64,000 nt of DNA. Source: Cymodocea nodosa (Eukaryota; Streptophyta; Magnoliopsida; Alismatales; Cymodoceaceae). The stretch spans positions 18,887,501 to 18,951,500 of the forward strand of contig JAZBRI010000003.1 of NCBI GenBank assembly GCA_036874045.1, written 5' to 3'. A program made the translations under genes and the position numbers. Positions 35,315-47,611 of this stretch are shown here, piece by piece. The stretch's first letter is position 1; each line of letters begins with the position of its first letter. The notes beneath the pieces were generated by a model. It worked only from the letters and a program-made list of their open reading frames with translations, ran no database searches and was not told the origin of the DNA.

Positions 35315-36612
35315 TATAGGATCGTATGGCTACACAAGAGGGGGGTGAATTGTGTTTTTCAACATTTTCTTTTATAATTGAAACTTCAATAATTAAAAAC
35401 AAGTTAAGACACTATTTTCATAAAATCATTTTTATTCAAGGTTTCAATTAAAATGTACAATTCAATTCTCCTTAAAAATTGTAGATGCAATTATATATCG
35501 ATACCATGTTTCATCTATACAATTTCATAACTACAAACAAAGAAAACTAATTTACGTAATTTAAAACATTTCTCCCTATTTGAGATCTTTCTTCTTCTTC
35601 CTCTTCTTTCTTCTTCAGCAATTCTTTAGTGACGAATATCTTGTCTTTTTATGCTTCACTGAATTTGCTTTCTTCTAATACTTCAAATCTTCAATGACGT
35701 AAATCTTACCTTTTTATGCTTCACTGAACTTTCTTCCACTTGAGAGTTTTTTCTTCCCGGAAGAGGTCTTTTGATCCTTGAAAAGATTTTTCGTTGTATG
35801 TGCAGGGATAGTTTGATCCTTGAAAATATTTTTCGTTTTGTGTGCAACGATAGTTTGATCAACGAGAACTCTATGCCTTTTATATTGTATCTTCATTTCA
35901 TGCATATCCTCTACGTTTAATCACTACCAGTTTTCCACTTCTTCACGTCTTTTCTTTTTCCTTCATCGAAACACACGTTCTGACCCACGTTTACATTTTG
36001 AATTTTCTTTAATCATTAGACTTGGATCTCTGAAAAATTTCCTGCAAAATAAACTTTCTCTTCCAAAATTTTCATCAAGTGTAATAAGAAGTCGTTACTT
36101 TAATGTTAACTAAATGAGTAACACAAGTAGATATTAACTTAACGTTTCTAACTTAACGAGTTTCTCATGTGCCATTTCACGTGACAAGTACTATAGCTAA
36201 CTTAACGAACTAAGTCCATGGTGTTACGCTAACTCAACGAACCATCTCCGTTGTGTTACGATAACTCAACAAACCAATAATAAACAAATATTTTTATAAT
36301 AAGAATTTTACCATGTGCAAAAATAACAACTTAAGTTTTATAACGCTAACCTAATGCGTTGCCTTAGTGTTCAATATAGCAACTCAACGCGTTTAGTTAT
36401 GCTAACTTAACGAGTTAAACATGAGAAATTAATGTAATGAAACGACTAGTTATTAACTTAGTATAATTTTAGATCCAATACAGACAAGTATTTATGTCAG
36501 TAAGCTTTTTCTGTATTAATTAATGATTTTCCTTTCTTTTCACAAGCAATAGTAATTGAGCAAATATGATTATTTTCATTCAGCACACATCATCAAAACA
36601 AAATACTCAATA
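35315..36612 (-). repeat. 5' LTR of S1-c
   Basis: Matches the S1-a LTR, with a shorter U3. The TATA box is at 35877-35884, the TTC tract near 35590, and the remaining TAACTCAACGA motifs at about 36090-36420. It ends in ACTCAATA at 36612, inside a D-type LTR. Confidence 0.87.
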
Positions 36613-37657
36613 GGAGAGTTAAGGCGCTAACTATCTGAAAACTCAAAGAAAATCAAAGAGTTAGGAAGGTTAACTATCCGAAATTTAAGTCATTGAATTT
36701 CCCACGTGTAGAAATCTAGACAAAAGCTTAAAGGGGCTTTTTGGAGAGTTAGAAAGTTAACTATCCGAAAAATAAGAAGTTTTGTTAGGTTACAGATTTA
36801 ACTATCTGAAACTTAAGTTATCCTTTTATGCACGTGCTAAAATAAGAAAGTAGTTAGAAGCTTAAAGAAGGAAATTGGAGGGTTACTGTAGCAAACTATC
36901 CGATAGTCAAGAACATTTCAGTGAGTTATAGTTACAAGTATCCGATCTTATGACACCTCATGTGTACGACTTGAAATCCTATGTGGCAAAAGGACTTAAG
37001 TGACTCTTCTATAAGTTACAAGTATTCTTCGGAGAGTTACATAGCTAAACCTTCGAAAGACCTAGAAAATCAAAAGGGTATCTTGAAATACCTCCCTAAA
37101 TGGCAACCTACCAAATTTGGGTCTAAAACTTTAGCAAGTACAGTAGAATACATTCGTTGGGAGAAAATATGATTATTACACATAATGGTATATATACAAG
37201 CACTAGACAACAAAGATAAATAGCTTTTGCTCATACAAATCTATACACTAAGCTCAACAATAGAAAGTTCTCAAGATCAAATCATCAGCAAATACAGATT
37301 CAAACTTAGAAGCCCTCCACACAATATACACTGAGTTCTTCAAGCAAGTGTTTATTGAAGTACACGAATTGAAAACTTTAGTGAAAGGTTGGTTGGAGCT
37401 ACGACCTGAAAGCTTAATCAGATTGGTTGGTTCTTGCTTTGACCTTAAAGCAAGTGTTTGTAAGTCTATGAAAGATTAGTGAAGCCCAAGTATCCCTTGG
37501 GGGTGGACTAGCCATTAGTGGTGAACCACCTAAAAATCCTGTATGCATTCTTTTTATTGTGTGCTTGCTATTTTACATTGTTAATTAATCATTCATTGTT
37601 AAGAAACAAATTTTATTACCATTCACCCCCCTTCTGGTAAGCCATCAGGTCCTAACA
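36613..37657 (+). repeat. D-type LTR fragment (downstream two thirds)
   Basis: Plus-sense, aligned with 47930-48957: palindromes of the GGAGAGTTA...TAACTATCCGAA type to about 37050, CACGTG at 36700, TATATATAC near 37190, and the end CCATCAGGTCCTAACA after CACCCCCC. Its start was displaced by S1-c. On the right it abuts the F LTR, into which it was inserted. Confidence 0.8.
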
Positions 37658-38586
37658 TTTTCCATGTGCGTTCGGTAATGAAAATCGAAGAGTTAGATAA
37701 CTATTCGAGTTTTTATACACATGGATAGATAACTGTTCGAGTTTTATAAAATAATTAATGAATAGATAAGTTTTCTTTGTTCAGTCACGTGTTTTGCAAG
37801 TGCAAGAACTCAAAGAGTTATAAATAAGTGTTTGAGTTTTTACAGGACTTAAAGGATAAGTATTCAACTAAAATGAAGACTTAGAAGATATTCTACAAAT
37901 CTCTAAGATGATAAAGTTTCGGTGCATCTACGAGTGGAAATCATGGAAATTCAAAATGATAGTGGAGAAAGTGGAAATTCAAAATAGAAAGTGGACATAG
38001 TGGAAATTCAAAAAGATAGTGGAGATCATGGGAAATTTGAAATCAAAATCAGTACGTGGATTATGGATTAAGTGGATGAACATGCTGAACATGAAGTCAT
38101 AGTTCAACTACTAAAAATAGAGAGTACGAGCTGCATTACAATCATCCCAATCTCAAAAATCAAGTCTAGATATTCATATCTAGAAAAATTCTCCAACATT
38201 AGAAGAAGTTCGGAATTCCAAGCAATTTTAGAAAAAGGAGCTGTAAATGCAAGAAATCTAGAAATTTGATAATTGGAGAAGAAGAGATATAGAAGTTGAG
38301 CAAAAAGAAGGAAGAGGAGCTACATGCATAAAGATCAGGTTTTATATAATCTGAAATTAGTTTAGAATAAAGACTTCATTTTCTATTTGAATTGTATATC
38401 GGACTTTATTATATCAAAACCGACAAGAAGGGAATTGAGCTGAAAAGAAATTGTAAATTCTTTATTTAAAGTTTATAAAGAATAAAATTTTATTTACGAG
38501 TGTTTTGTACTCTTGTTTTATCCACTAGTAATATTAATTACTAAAGACATAATTCACCCCCCCTCTTGTGATACAACGATCCTACA
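37658..38586 (+). repeat. 5' LTR of Sirevirus F (downstream part)
   Basis: Aligned at its start with 53990-54065 of the L LTR (TGTGCGTTCGGTAATGAAAA). It carries half-sites of its own flavour: AACTATTCGAGTTTTT (37697-37715), ACTCAAAGAGTTATAAAT (37808-37826) and TCACGTG. The end is CACCCCCCCTCTTGTG ... CGATCCTACA, next to a primer site. Confidence 0.78.
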
Positions 38587-38588
38587 AC

Positions 38589-38600
38589 TAGTATCAGAGC
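38589..38600 (+). other. Primer binding site of F
   Basis: TAGTATCAGAGC, one base off the initiator Met tRNA site, lies two bases after the LTR end. Confidence 0.8.
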
Positions 38601-38674
38601 ATAGTTAAGAGCTTTCATTTCTCTATTTAGGAATTGGTTTTTCTTGTCATTTATTTAGGATCATCTATTTAAAA

Positions 38675-41013
38675 ATGGATAATATTGAAATCTTAGTTAT
38701 GATTGAAGGATAGACCACTAATCATCCTCTTATGTTTAAATGTAGCAATTACAGCTACTGGAAATATAAGATGAAAGTATTCTTTCAATCAATTGATTTC
38801 AAATTATAGCATGTAATTAGCAATCCTATAGTGTTAGTTACGACTCCATATGATACTTGGACCTTTGATGAAAAGTAGCAAATGACACTAAATGCTAAAG
38901 GTTTAAACATCCTATTTTGTGCTTTATCTCATGATCAATTTAACAAAGTTTCTGCATATCAAACTGCATATGAGATATGGCATGCATTAGAAGTTGCTAG
39001 TGAAGGTACTAACTAGGTCAAGGAATCTAATATTAATATGTTAGTATATAAATATGAGCTTTATAAAATGCATGAAAATGAATGTATCTCTGATATATTT
39101 TCCTCGTTTCTTGAGATTGTAAATTCATTAAAATCTTTAGGCAAGAAATTCGAGGAAAAAGACTTGGTAAGAAAGATCCTTAGATCTTTAACAAAAATTT
39201 GGGCTTAAAAGACAGCATCTATTGAAGAGTCCAAAGATTTAAATACATATACTCTCGATGATCTCATAGGCAATTTGACAGCCTATGAAATACAACATTT
39301 AGATCCAAAAGGGAAGAATCCTAGAAGGGATCTAGCTTTTGAGGCTAATAAAGTCTCAAAAGTCACTAATGATTTTGATGATGATTTACTATTGTTGACT
39401 AGAAAATTTAGAAATCTGTTGAAGAAACACAGGAACTTTAGGTTAGTAAAGACATCTAGAGATATGGAGAAGTCATTCATAAAGGACAAAATCATATGTT
39501 ACAAGTGTAACAGGTTGGGTCACTTTCAAACTAATTGTCCTCTCAACAAATATAAGAAGAATTTGAGGAGGAATTTTAAGAATAAGAAATTCAGAAAGAG
39601 AAGGGCACTTAAAGTGACATGGGATGACTCTTTAGCTTCGCAAAGTGAAGAAATACAAGATTCAACATTAGACAATGAATCCTCATCAAAATCAGATTTA
39701 GAAGAAAATCTGGTAAACGTATGCTTCATGGTGAAATCTAGTGAGGTATCTTCTGATCAAAATGCTAGTTTCGATAGTTTTGATAGATTACTTGTTGAAT
39801 ACAATAAACTAGCTAGGAAATATAAGAAAGTAAAAATAGAAGGAAAGAACTCTAGGGAAATGCTAGATGAATTTGAAAATAAGATTGATTTTCTGAATTC
39901 TATGTTGAATAAATTTAAAGAAGAAAATCAAAAGCATGCATAGGAAATTTTAAAGTTTACTACAATAGAAATAAAATTACATGCTAATTGTGAAAATTTA
40001 ATTGCTGATAAAAAGAAAATGATTTCTAAAGTTGAAAAACTGAAATTGAATATTAATGATTTAAATTCAGAAATTGATATGTTAAAGATTAAGATTTGTG
40101 ATCAAAAGGCTATCTTAAGTAAATGGAATAATAGTCAAACTATAACAAATGAACTTAGTAGTAAAATATCAAATGTAGAAAAACATGGTATTGGTTTACA
40201 CGATGCATCCTTTGAAAATTATGTATTGCATGATGGTATTGCTAAAAATAATGTCCTTATTTCTAGTACTAAGAATAGTAAAAGAAAAACTATTTCGTGT
40301 GTGATTAAAAAAGGTGATAAATATGTGCAAATTGATAAACTACAGTACATAGATAATAGCACATGATGCAAGAACCCCAAAAGAAATTTTCAAAAAAATC
40401 AAGCTAAGTCATTTGAGAATTTTAATATTTTCAATCAGTTTTCTTCATATTTAAAAAATATCGGATATTGGGATCAACAATCAAATAATGTTAGAAATGA
40501 AAATTTCAACTCTGGTTTACATAAAGATAAATGCTCTAATAATTACAACATTAAGAGGAATAAATGCAGGAATAATTATTAGGAAATAGATAAGTTGAAG
40601 TTTAAAAATATTGATTATTTTGACATGACTCTTTCTAAAATTCTTCGACCCACTCAGAATTGGGTTCCAAGAGATAAAATCTTTTCTTAATTGTTTTGTA
40701 GGTACACAAATCAAAATGAATAATGGACAATGGAGCATCTAACCATATGACTAAAGATATACGATTACTTACAGAAGTAATAAAGACTAAGAACGGACAA
40801 GTTACCTTTGGAAATAAAAGCAAAACAAATATCCTTGGGTCTGGCAAGGTTCAGGTAACTAAAAAATGTTTTATAAATGATGTCTTATTAGTGGAAAACT
40901 TAGGTTTTAATTTATTGAGTGTTCCTATCTTAATGAAGTATAAAGTAATTTTTGAAAAAGATTCCTGTAAAATTATGGAAATATCTACAAACGAAATTTT
41001 ATTCACTACATTG
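38675..41013 (+). pseudogene. Sirevirus F gag and protease start
   Basis: Gag core blocks: YWKYKMKVFFQSIDF, NAKGLNILFCALSHDQFN, YEIWHALEVA, DLVRKILRSL. Then LDDLIGNLTAYEIQH, one CCHC knuckle (CYKCNRLGHFQTNC, about 39495-39540), RRALKVTWDDS, a Lys/Glu-rich coiled-coil extension to about 40370, and the protease region MDNGASNHMTKDIRLL near 40723. It is cut by LTR K at 41013. It is broken, with about eight breaks. Confidence 0.87.
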
Positions 41014-42740
41014 TGAGGAAACCAAATTGTATGTCACAGATATGATAGCTCAGCAAAAGATCAGAAAGCAGACGAATAGATGGAGAAAGTTCTAGAAGAT
41101 ACTGCTATAAAGCTATAGGAAAATCGGACAGTTACAAGTCTAAGTATCCGAAGAGCAAGTTCAAAGCAATAGCAATACTATCAGACAGTTAGAAGAATAA
41201 CTATCCGATTTTACAAAGCCTTTGGAGAGTTATTTAATTAGACAGTTAAGGGGATTGAATGATCGGATAGTTAAGAAGTTAACTATCTAGAAGCTTAAAG
41301 GACTTTTCGGAGAGTTATAGGTATAACTATCCGAAAGTTAAGTCATTCAATAAACCACGTGCAGAAATATAGAATAGAAGGACTTGTTAGAGAGTTAGAT
41401 AACTATCCGAGTTTTCCTTTCGGAGAGTTAGATAACTATTCGAGTTTTTCGGTAAGTTACAGGTATAACTTTTCGGAACTTAAGTCATTTTATTACGCAC
41501 GTGCAAAATGGAGAAGCCAGTAGTTGAAAGCTTAAAAGGGAAAATCGGAGAGTTAGAAAGATAACTATCCGAAATCTTGAGAGAATTTCGGTGAGTTATG
41601 GTTTAACTATCTGAAACTTAAGTTAGTGATTTTTCCACGTGCAAAATTGAAGACAAATGTTCAGATTGGTTTTTTAGAGAGTTAGAAAGATAACTATCCG
41701 AAATCTCAAGAAAATTTCGGTGAGTTATGGCTTAACTATCCGAAACTTATGTTATGTTTTTATGCACGTGCATTTTTGAAGGAACAACTGTTAGAGGCTT
41801 AAATGAAAGTTCGGTAAGTTATAGTAGTTAACTATCCGAAAATCAGGAGCACTTTCGGTAAGTTAAATACAAGACTCCGAACACTTAACTTTACACGTGA
41901 GCAACTTAAAATCCTCACGTGACTTAGAGAACAGAACATGAGTGATGAATCAGCAAGTTATGGATGCTTTTCGGTAAGTTATTTTTATAACCATTCGAAA
42001 GCCTGAGATTTTCGGAAGGTTATTTACTGAATATCAGACAGAACGGTAACTTACCATATTTAGGTCTGATTATTTACCAAGTACAACAGAATACATCCGT
42101 TGGAAGAAAATATGATCGTTGTACATATCAGGTATATATACAAGATACAGACAACGGATTTAGACAGCTTTTTGCTCATATACATACAGAGAAACAATAT
42201 ACATTGCAGATCAATTACTGATATAGAAGAAAGCTCAAATTCAGTTCAACAAAGAATTGATTGAAAGCTAGAGTTACAAGAAGATTCTTAAAGCTCTCCA
42301 TGTGTTGAAAGTCTGATCTAAGAAGGATCATTTGGTTTGTGGCTTCAACCTGAAAGCTACATTCAGTTGTTGGTTTGAGTTTCGACCTAAAAACTCAAGA
42401 GGTTGGTTTTTTGGAGTTTATACCTGAAAACTTCTAAGTGTTGGTTTTCTGGAGTTTATACCTAAAAACTTCTGTGTGGTTGGTTCTTGCTTTGACCTGA
42501 AAGCAAGTGTGTAAGTGTTGAAACACTTAGTGAAGCCCAAGTGAATCTTGGGGGTGGACTAGCCAAGTTGGTGAACCACCTAAAACATGCTGTGTGTTAT
42601 CTTTCTTTACTACTTTGCATTCGTTTAAATTCATCTCATTTCACTTCTATCTGAATCATTTGTTTCAACAATCAAAAGAACTTAAAAATTACACACTTTC
42701 ACCATTCACCCCCCCTCTGGTGAGTCTACCGATCCTAACA
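41014..42740 (+). repeat. LTR K (solo or orphan), Sirevirus-type
   Basis: Begins TGAGGAAACC in the F protease region and ends TACCGATCCTAACA after TTCACCCCCCCTCTGG. U3 (41115-42010) has the densest palindrome array of the window and several CACGTG boxes. The TATA box TATATATA is at 42133-42140. The downstream part has repeated GGTTTCAACCTGAAAGC-like phrases (42330-42510). No internal region follows: E-c begins directly. Confidence 0.75.
41115..42010 (+). promoter_or_regulatory. Palindrome array of LTR K
   Basis: A repeated composite: TCGGTGAGTTA or TCGGAGAGTTA, 5-12 bases, TAACTATCCGAAA, ACTTAAGTCA or similar, about 10 bases, CACGTGCA. Clear examples are 41307-41362, 41455-41510, 41545-41640 and 41675-41770. 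The last two are near-copies about 130 bases apart. All lie upstream of the TATA box. The role as enhancer or binding array is inferred. Confidence 0.65.
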
Positions 42741-44306
42741 TAAACTACTGCAGACACGTGTTGAGATCTGGTAGATTTACTTAAGTTATATATCTGTGAG
42801 TTAGCTGTAACTATATGAAATGCATCTGAGCATCGGATAGTTAAGTTTATAAGTATCCGAAATGCACCTGAGCATTGGATAGTTAAATTTATGCATGTGT
42901 TTTATAGTTAAATCAACGAAGAAAGTCCGTTGAGTTATCTATAACTCCATGGACTATTTATTTTCTAATATGCCATTGTAGCGGTTGCAGAAACAGGGCA
43001 GTTGGAAGAAAAACCACGATTGCATGTATTACGCAGGGAGAAGAAATCATCGTCATTGTTATGAATGAAGAAAATCCAACTAACCATTCAAGTAGAAGCA
43101 GTTACTACTGAAGAAATATAAAAGAAAAGAAGAAAAGTGTGTGATCGATGGACGGCTAGTGTATACAGAGGAGGAGCACCGAGCTTTCTATAGACAGTAT
43201 CGGCGATTCTCCTAAGTATCACACCAACCATCATTACCACCACCATATCCACCATAATCACCAACCATCGGAGGTCTGTGAGAATACTTTCTTGATGTCG
43301 AGTCGATTCCGAGCCAAACATAGTGCTTGACAACCACTGTGAGGAGTGATCGCGTCGCGGGAAGGGAAGCCATTTTCACCAAGCGCCGACTCATATTTTA
43401 GGAGATCGTAGAGCTTTTAGCCTTGGCTTCGGGTTGATGCTTGTATGTTGAAGAGAAGATTATCTTGCAATTCTGGACTCGCGATTCTATAGGGAGAGGA
43501 GACAGAATTGTAAGTGGTTTAATTTTTAGTGGTGTAATCGCGTTGCAAGTAGTGTCGGAAATATTTACTATCAAGTGAGATTACTTTACATTTCACCTTT
43601 CGCCCGTTTCCATGTTCATATTAAAACAAAAATACCAAAAACAATTTATCTATGTTTGTATGTTGTATTGTTTGTGTTGTATCGTGATTAATGTTATCTT
43701 TGTTAGTGTTGTGATTGTTTTATGTTTGTTTTAGATTTACAGTTTACTGAAATTGGTTCGTTCAAAAGACTTAAAGATTTTAATGGTTACTGTTTGAATT
43801 ATCTAAATGTTAGTATTGCTTAATGATAAATCCAGTGTTTACTAACATTAAAGAGCTTAATTGATGTTATTTACAATCTATAGAATCGCCCAATGGTTGG
43901 CCGAATTCCTTTGTAAATAGTAGTATTAAAAAGAAAAGACAGGCTCGTGGAGTTAACTTAAGTCCACGAGGTTAGTCCATTGAGTTAGCCATAACTCAAC
44001 AAACTTTGTCCGTTGGGTTAACTGTAATTCAACGGAGAGCTTATTGAATATATAAATTTGATTGTTAACAAACGGACAGTTCTAAACTTTTCAGCAATTC
44101 CCTATGGGATCGACTTGTACTTGAACACTGATACAATAGACACTATGCACTTGCAGTTAAAGTACAAAATTGGAATTAATATCTAAATTGTATTAAAGGT
44201 TGTTTGTTTACTTCTAAAAGAAAGAATAGGCATAAATATAAATTAACTAAGTAAAAACAGAAGTAACAAATCCAAGTTTTTCTAGTGTAGTGTTGGGAAA
44301 ACAACA
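42741..44306 (+). repeat. LTR fragment E-c
   Basis: The plus-sense E LTR without its first part. It has the palindrome remnant at 42765-42980, TATAAAAG at 43117-43124, the conserved GACTCGCGATTCTATAGG at about 43478, CGTTGGGTTAACTG motifs at 43960-44040 and the end GTTGGGAAAACAACA. It lies tail to tail with E-d. Confidence 0.82.
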
Positions 44307-46115
44307 GGTCGATCTCATAGAGATTGAGTGAGAATTGTGTACTGTCCTAATTTTTATATTAGAGTTTATGTGTTCAGTTAAGCACTCCGTTGAGTTACAA
44401 TTAACACAACGGACTAAGTTCGTGGAGTTATGGCTAACTCAACGGACTAACCTCGTGGACTTAAGTTAACTCCACAAGCCTATCTTTCCAATTTAATACT
44501 GCTATTTACAAAGGAATCCAACCAACCATTGGGCAATTCCACGAATTGTAAATAACATCAATTAAGCTCTTTAATGCTAGTTAATATTAGATTTATCATT
44601 AAGCAACACTAACATTCAGATATTTCAAACAGTAACCATTAAAATCTCCAAGTGTCTGGAACGAATCAATTTCAGTAAACTATAAAACTATTTTTTTTTT
44701 CTAAATCAAACAAACATAAAACATTCACAATACTGACTATGATAACATTAATCATGATACAAAACAAACAAGACAACACTTAAATACCAAATGTAAACAC
44801 AGATAAGTTATTGTTTTTGGTATTTTTGTTTTGATATGTTCATGAAAATGGGCGAAAGGTGAAATGTAAAAATCTCTATCAACAATAAATACTTTCGTCA
44901 CTACATGCAACGCGATTATACCACTGAAAACTTAATCACTTACAATCCTACCTCCTCTCCCTATAGAATCGTGAGTCCAAAATTCCTAGATGATCTCCTC
45001 TTCAGCATACTAGCATCAACCCGAAACCAAGGCTAGAAGCTTTACGATCTCCTAACATATAAGTCGATGCTTGGTGAAAATGGCTTCCCTTACCATGACG
45101 CAATCACTCCTCACAATGTTGTTAGGCACCATGTTTGGCTCGGAATCGACTCGACATCAGGAAAGTACCCTCATAGACCTTCGATGGTTGGTGAATATGG
45201 TGATGTTGGTGTGGAGCTTCAGGGAACTTCCAACGTTGCCTATAGTTAACGTGGTCCTCCACCCCTTCACACACACCCCTTCTTCGTCTTTTCTCCTTTT
45301 CTTTTATATTTCTTTAGTAGTAACTTCTTCTACTTAGATGATCGGTTGGATTTCCTTCATTTATATGAACGATGGTGATTTCTTCTTCCTTCCACGAGTG
45401 AATTCCTACGTTATACGTGCAATCATGGTTTTCCTTCGAATGTCCTATTTCTGTAACCGCTATAGTGGCATATTAGAAAATAAATGGTTTGTGGAGTTAC
45501 AGATAACTCAACAGACTTACTTCATTGATTTAACTATAAAACACGTGCAATAAAGAAATAAGCTGCTAACATAACACGTTACCTTAGTGTGTATTCATGT
45601 AACTCAACGTGTACAATTATGCTAACTTAACAAGTTAAACATGTGCATCTCACGTGATCTACTAAAGCATTTAAATTCAACACGTGTATAATTCTAACTT
45701 AACAAATTCAGATATTTCAGACACTTAAGAACCCAACTATCTGATGCCTAGATGCATTTCGGATAGTTAACAGATAACTTACCGAAAATCCACTTAAGTC
45801 ATGCATTAAGGTTTCAACACGTGCATTCCAGGAAATAATAAAATATTCTTTTAAAACATACTATCCGGTACATGCAGTATAATCTCTGAAATAACAGAAA
45901 ATTCAGATACTTAAGAATTTTACAGCCTGCAATTTACCAATAATTCAGAAATGTACTAAATTAACATTAATTCCCTGAAATTATGCAGATTCCTTCATCA
46001 ATGCTTATAATAGTACAATTATAACATAATGACTTAATTCTCATATGATAAGCTAAATATTATGCAATTAACTATCATTTAACTATTAATATTATACACT
46101 TTTTCATTCTAAACA
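44307..46115 (-). repeat. LTR fragment E-d
   Basis: The minus-sense E LTR. The start CTAAACA is at 46115 and abuts the RT region of D2. The TATA box is at 45301-45308 and the palindromes at 45700-45960, with ACACGTG near 45540. The last 220 or so bases of the LTR are missing where E-c begins. Confidence 0.82.
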
Positions 46116-47269
46116 AACAGCCACCAGGTTTTGAAGATGAAGAAAGACTAAACCATGTATACAAATTGAATAAAGCTCTCTATGGTCTAAAGCAAGCACC
46201 ATGTGCATGGTATGATAAATTGAAGGGATTCCTTCTTAAGAATCAGTTTAACATAGGAACTGCAGACAATACTTTATTTATCAAATCAGAAAATTCTCAT
46301 ATGTTGATTATTCAGATCTATATGCATGATATCATTTTTTGTGCTACACATGAGAAACTATGTCATGATTTTTAGACCTTAATGAAGAATGAATTTGAAA
46401 TGAGTCTTATGGGAGAATTAAAATTCTTTCTAGGATTACAAATTCATCAACTATAGCATGGCATCTTTCTAAATCAAGAAAAATTATGCAAAGAGATTCT
46501 CTTGAAATTTGGTATGGATAAATCCGAAGTAGCAAATACACCTATGAACTCAAATAAAAAACTTGATAAGGATATCTCTAGCAATTTAGTAGATCAAAAG
46601 AAATACAAGGGCATGATTGGATCACTTCTGTATCTAACAGCTAGTAGACCAAACATAATGTTCAGTGTTTGTGCATGTGCAAGATATCAAGCCTCTCCAA
46701 AAGCATCACATTTAAAAGTAGTTAAACGTATCTTTAAACATTTATAGGGTACCAAAGATTTTGGCTTATTCTATTCTTCACAAAATCATCTGATATTAGT
46801 AGGCTACAGTGATGCAGATTATGTAGGATGCAAATTAGATTGAAAAAGCACCAATGGTACTTGTCAATTGCTTAGTCACTCACTTGTTTCTTGGTTTAGC
46901 AGGAAACAAAATTCTATAGCTCTATCTACCACTAAAGCTGAATACATCGCAGCAAGCCTATGTTGTGCACGGATTTTATGGATGCAACAAACTTTGGCAG
47001 ACTATAAGCTAATTTTTCAGAATACAATTATTTACTGTGATAGTAGCAGTGCCATCAATCTCTCCAAAAATACAATTCTACACTCTAGAGCAAAACATAT
47101 CGAGATTAGGCCCCACTTTCTAAGAGACCATGTTGAAAAATGTCATATTTCTTTAGAATTTGTTTCTACTAAAGAACAACTTGTAGATATTTTCACTAAA
47201 CCTTTATCTGAAGCTGCATTTAATCATATTAGACGCAACTTAGGCATTTGTTCTTTGAATGATTTATAA
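46116..47269 (+). pseudogene. Sirevirus D2 RT-RNase H
   Basis: Begins in QPPGFEDEE and continues YKLNKALYGLKQAP, TLFIKSENSHMLIIQIY, GSLLYLTASRPNIMF, VGYSDADYVG, LVSWFSRKQNSIALSTTKAEY, IYCDSSSAINLSKN and QLVDIFTKPLSEAAF, ending GICSLNDL. Same family as D1. The upstream part of this element is absent, and E-d adjoins. It is broken, with about five breaks. Confidence 0.88.
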
Positions 47270-47611
47270 TTCAATACCTCTCTACTCTCCAAGCTCACAT
47301 TTAGGAGCTTGTTCTACTAACAATTCTGTCTTGCAGCAACTTAGCCACTTTTCAGCTAGTTATAATTTTGTTAGTATCTCCTTTTGACAAATGGCAAAAA
47401 AGGGGGAGAAAAATCATACCTTGTTAGAAGGCTGCAACAAAGTAAGGGGAGCAAACTCAGGGGGAGTTTTAGACAAATAGGGGGAGTGCTCTCAATTTTT
47501 TAATCTCCTATATTCTATCTCCTTGTGCGGCGATTATCTGTATAGACATATAGGGAGAGAAATACATGTAATATATTGTAAGGTTTTTGCCATTATCAAA
47601 AAGGGAGAGAT
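47270..47611 (+). other. D2 3' noncoding region with repeated polypurine tracts
   Basis: Runs AAAAAAGGGGGAGAAA (about 47396), CAGGGGGAGT (47459), TAGGGGGAGTG (47479) and the LTR-adjacent TCAAAAAGGGAGAGA (47596-47610). There is no accessory ORF. Confidence 0.8.

Larger units (their letters stand above)
30541..36612 (-). mobile_element. Sirevirus S1-c (5' half)
   Basis: The third S1 copy, read right to left: 5' LTR, primer site, gag, shortened protease-integrase, RT and part of RNase H. The left end meets D1 without an LTR. On the right the LTR sits inside a D-type LTR (36612/36613). It is broken, with about a dozen breaks, and internally shortened. Confidence 0.85.

Noticed and set aside
36981-38269. 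Small plus-strand ORFs at 36981-37172 and 38072-38269
   Set aside because: Both fall inside LTR sequence (D-type fragment and F LTR), are short and match no family. Treated as chance ORFs.
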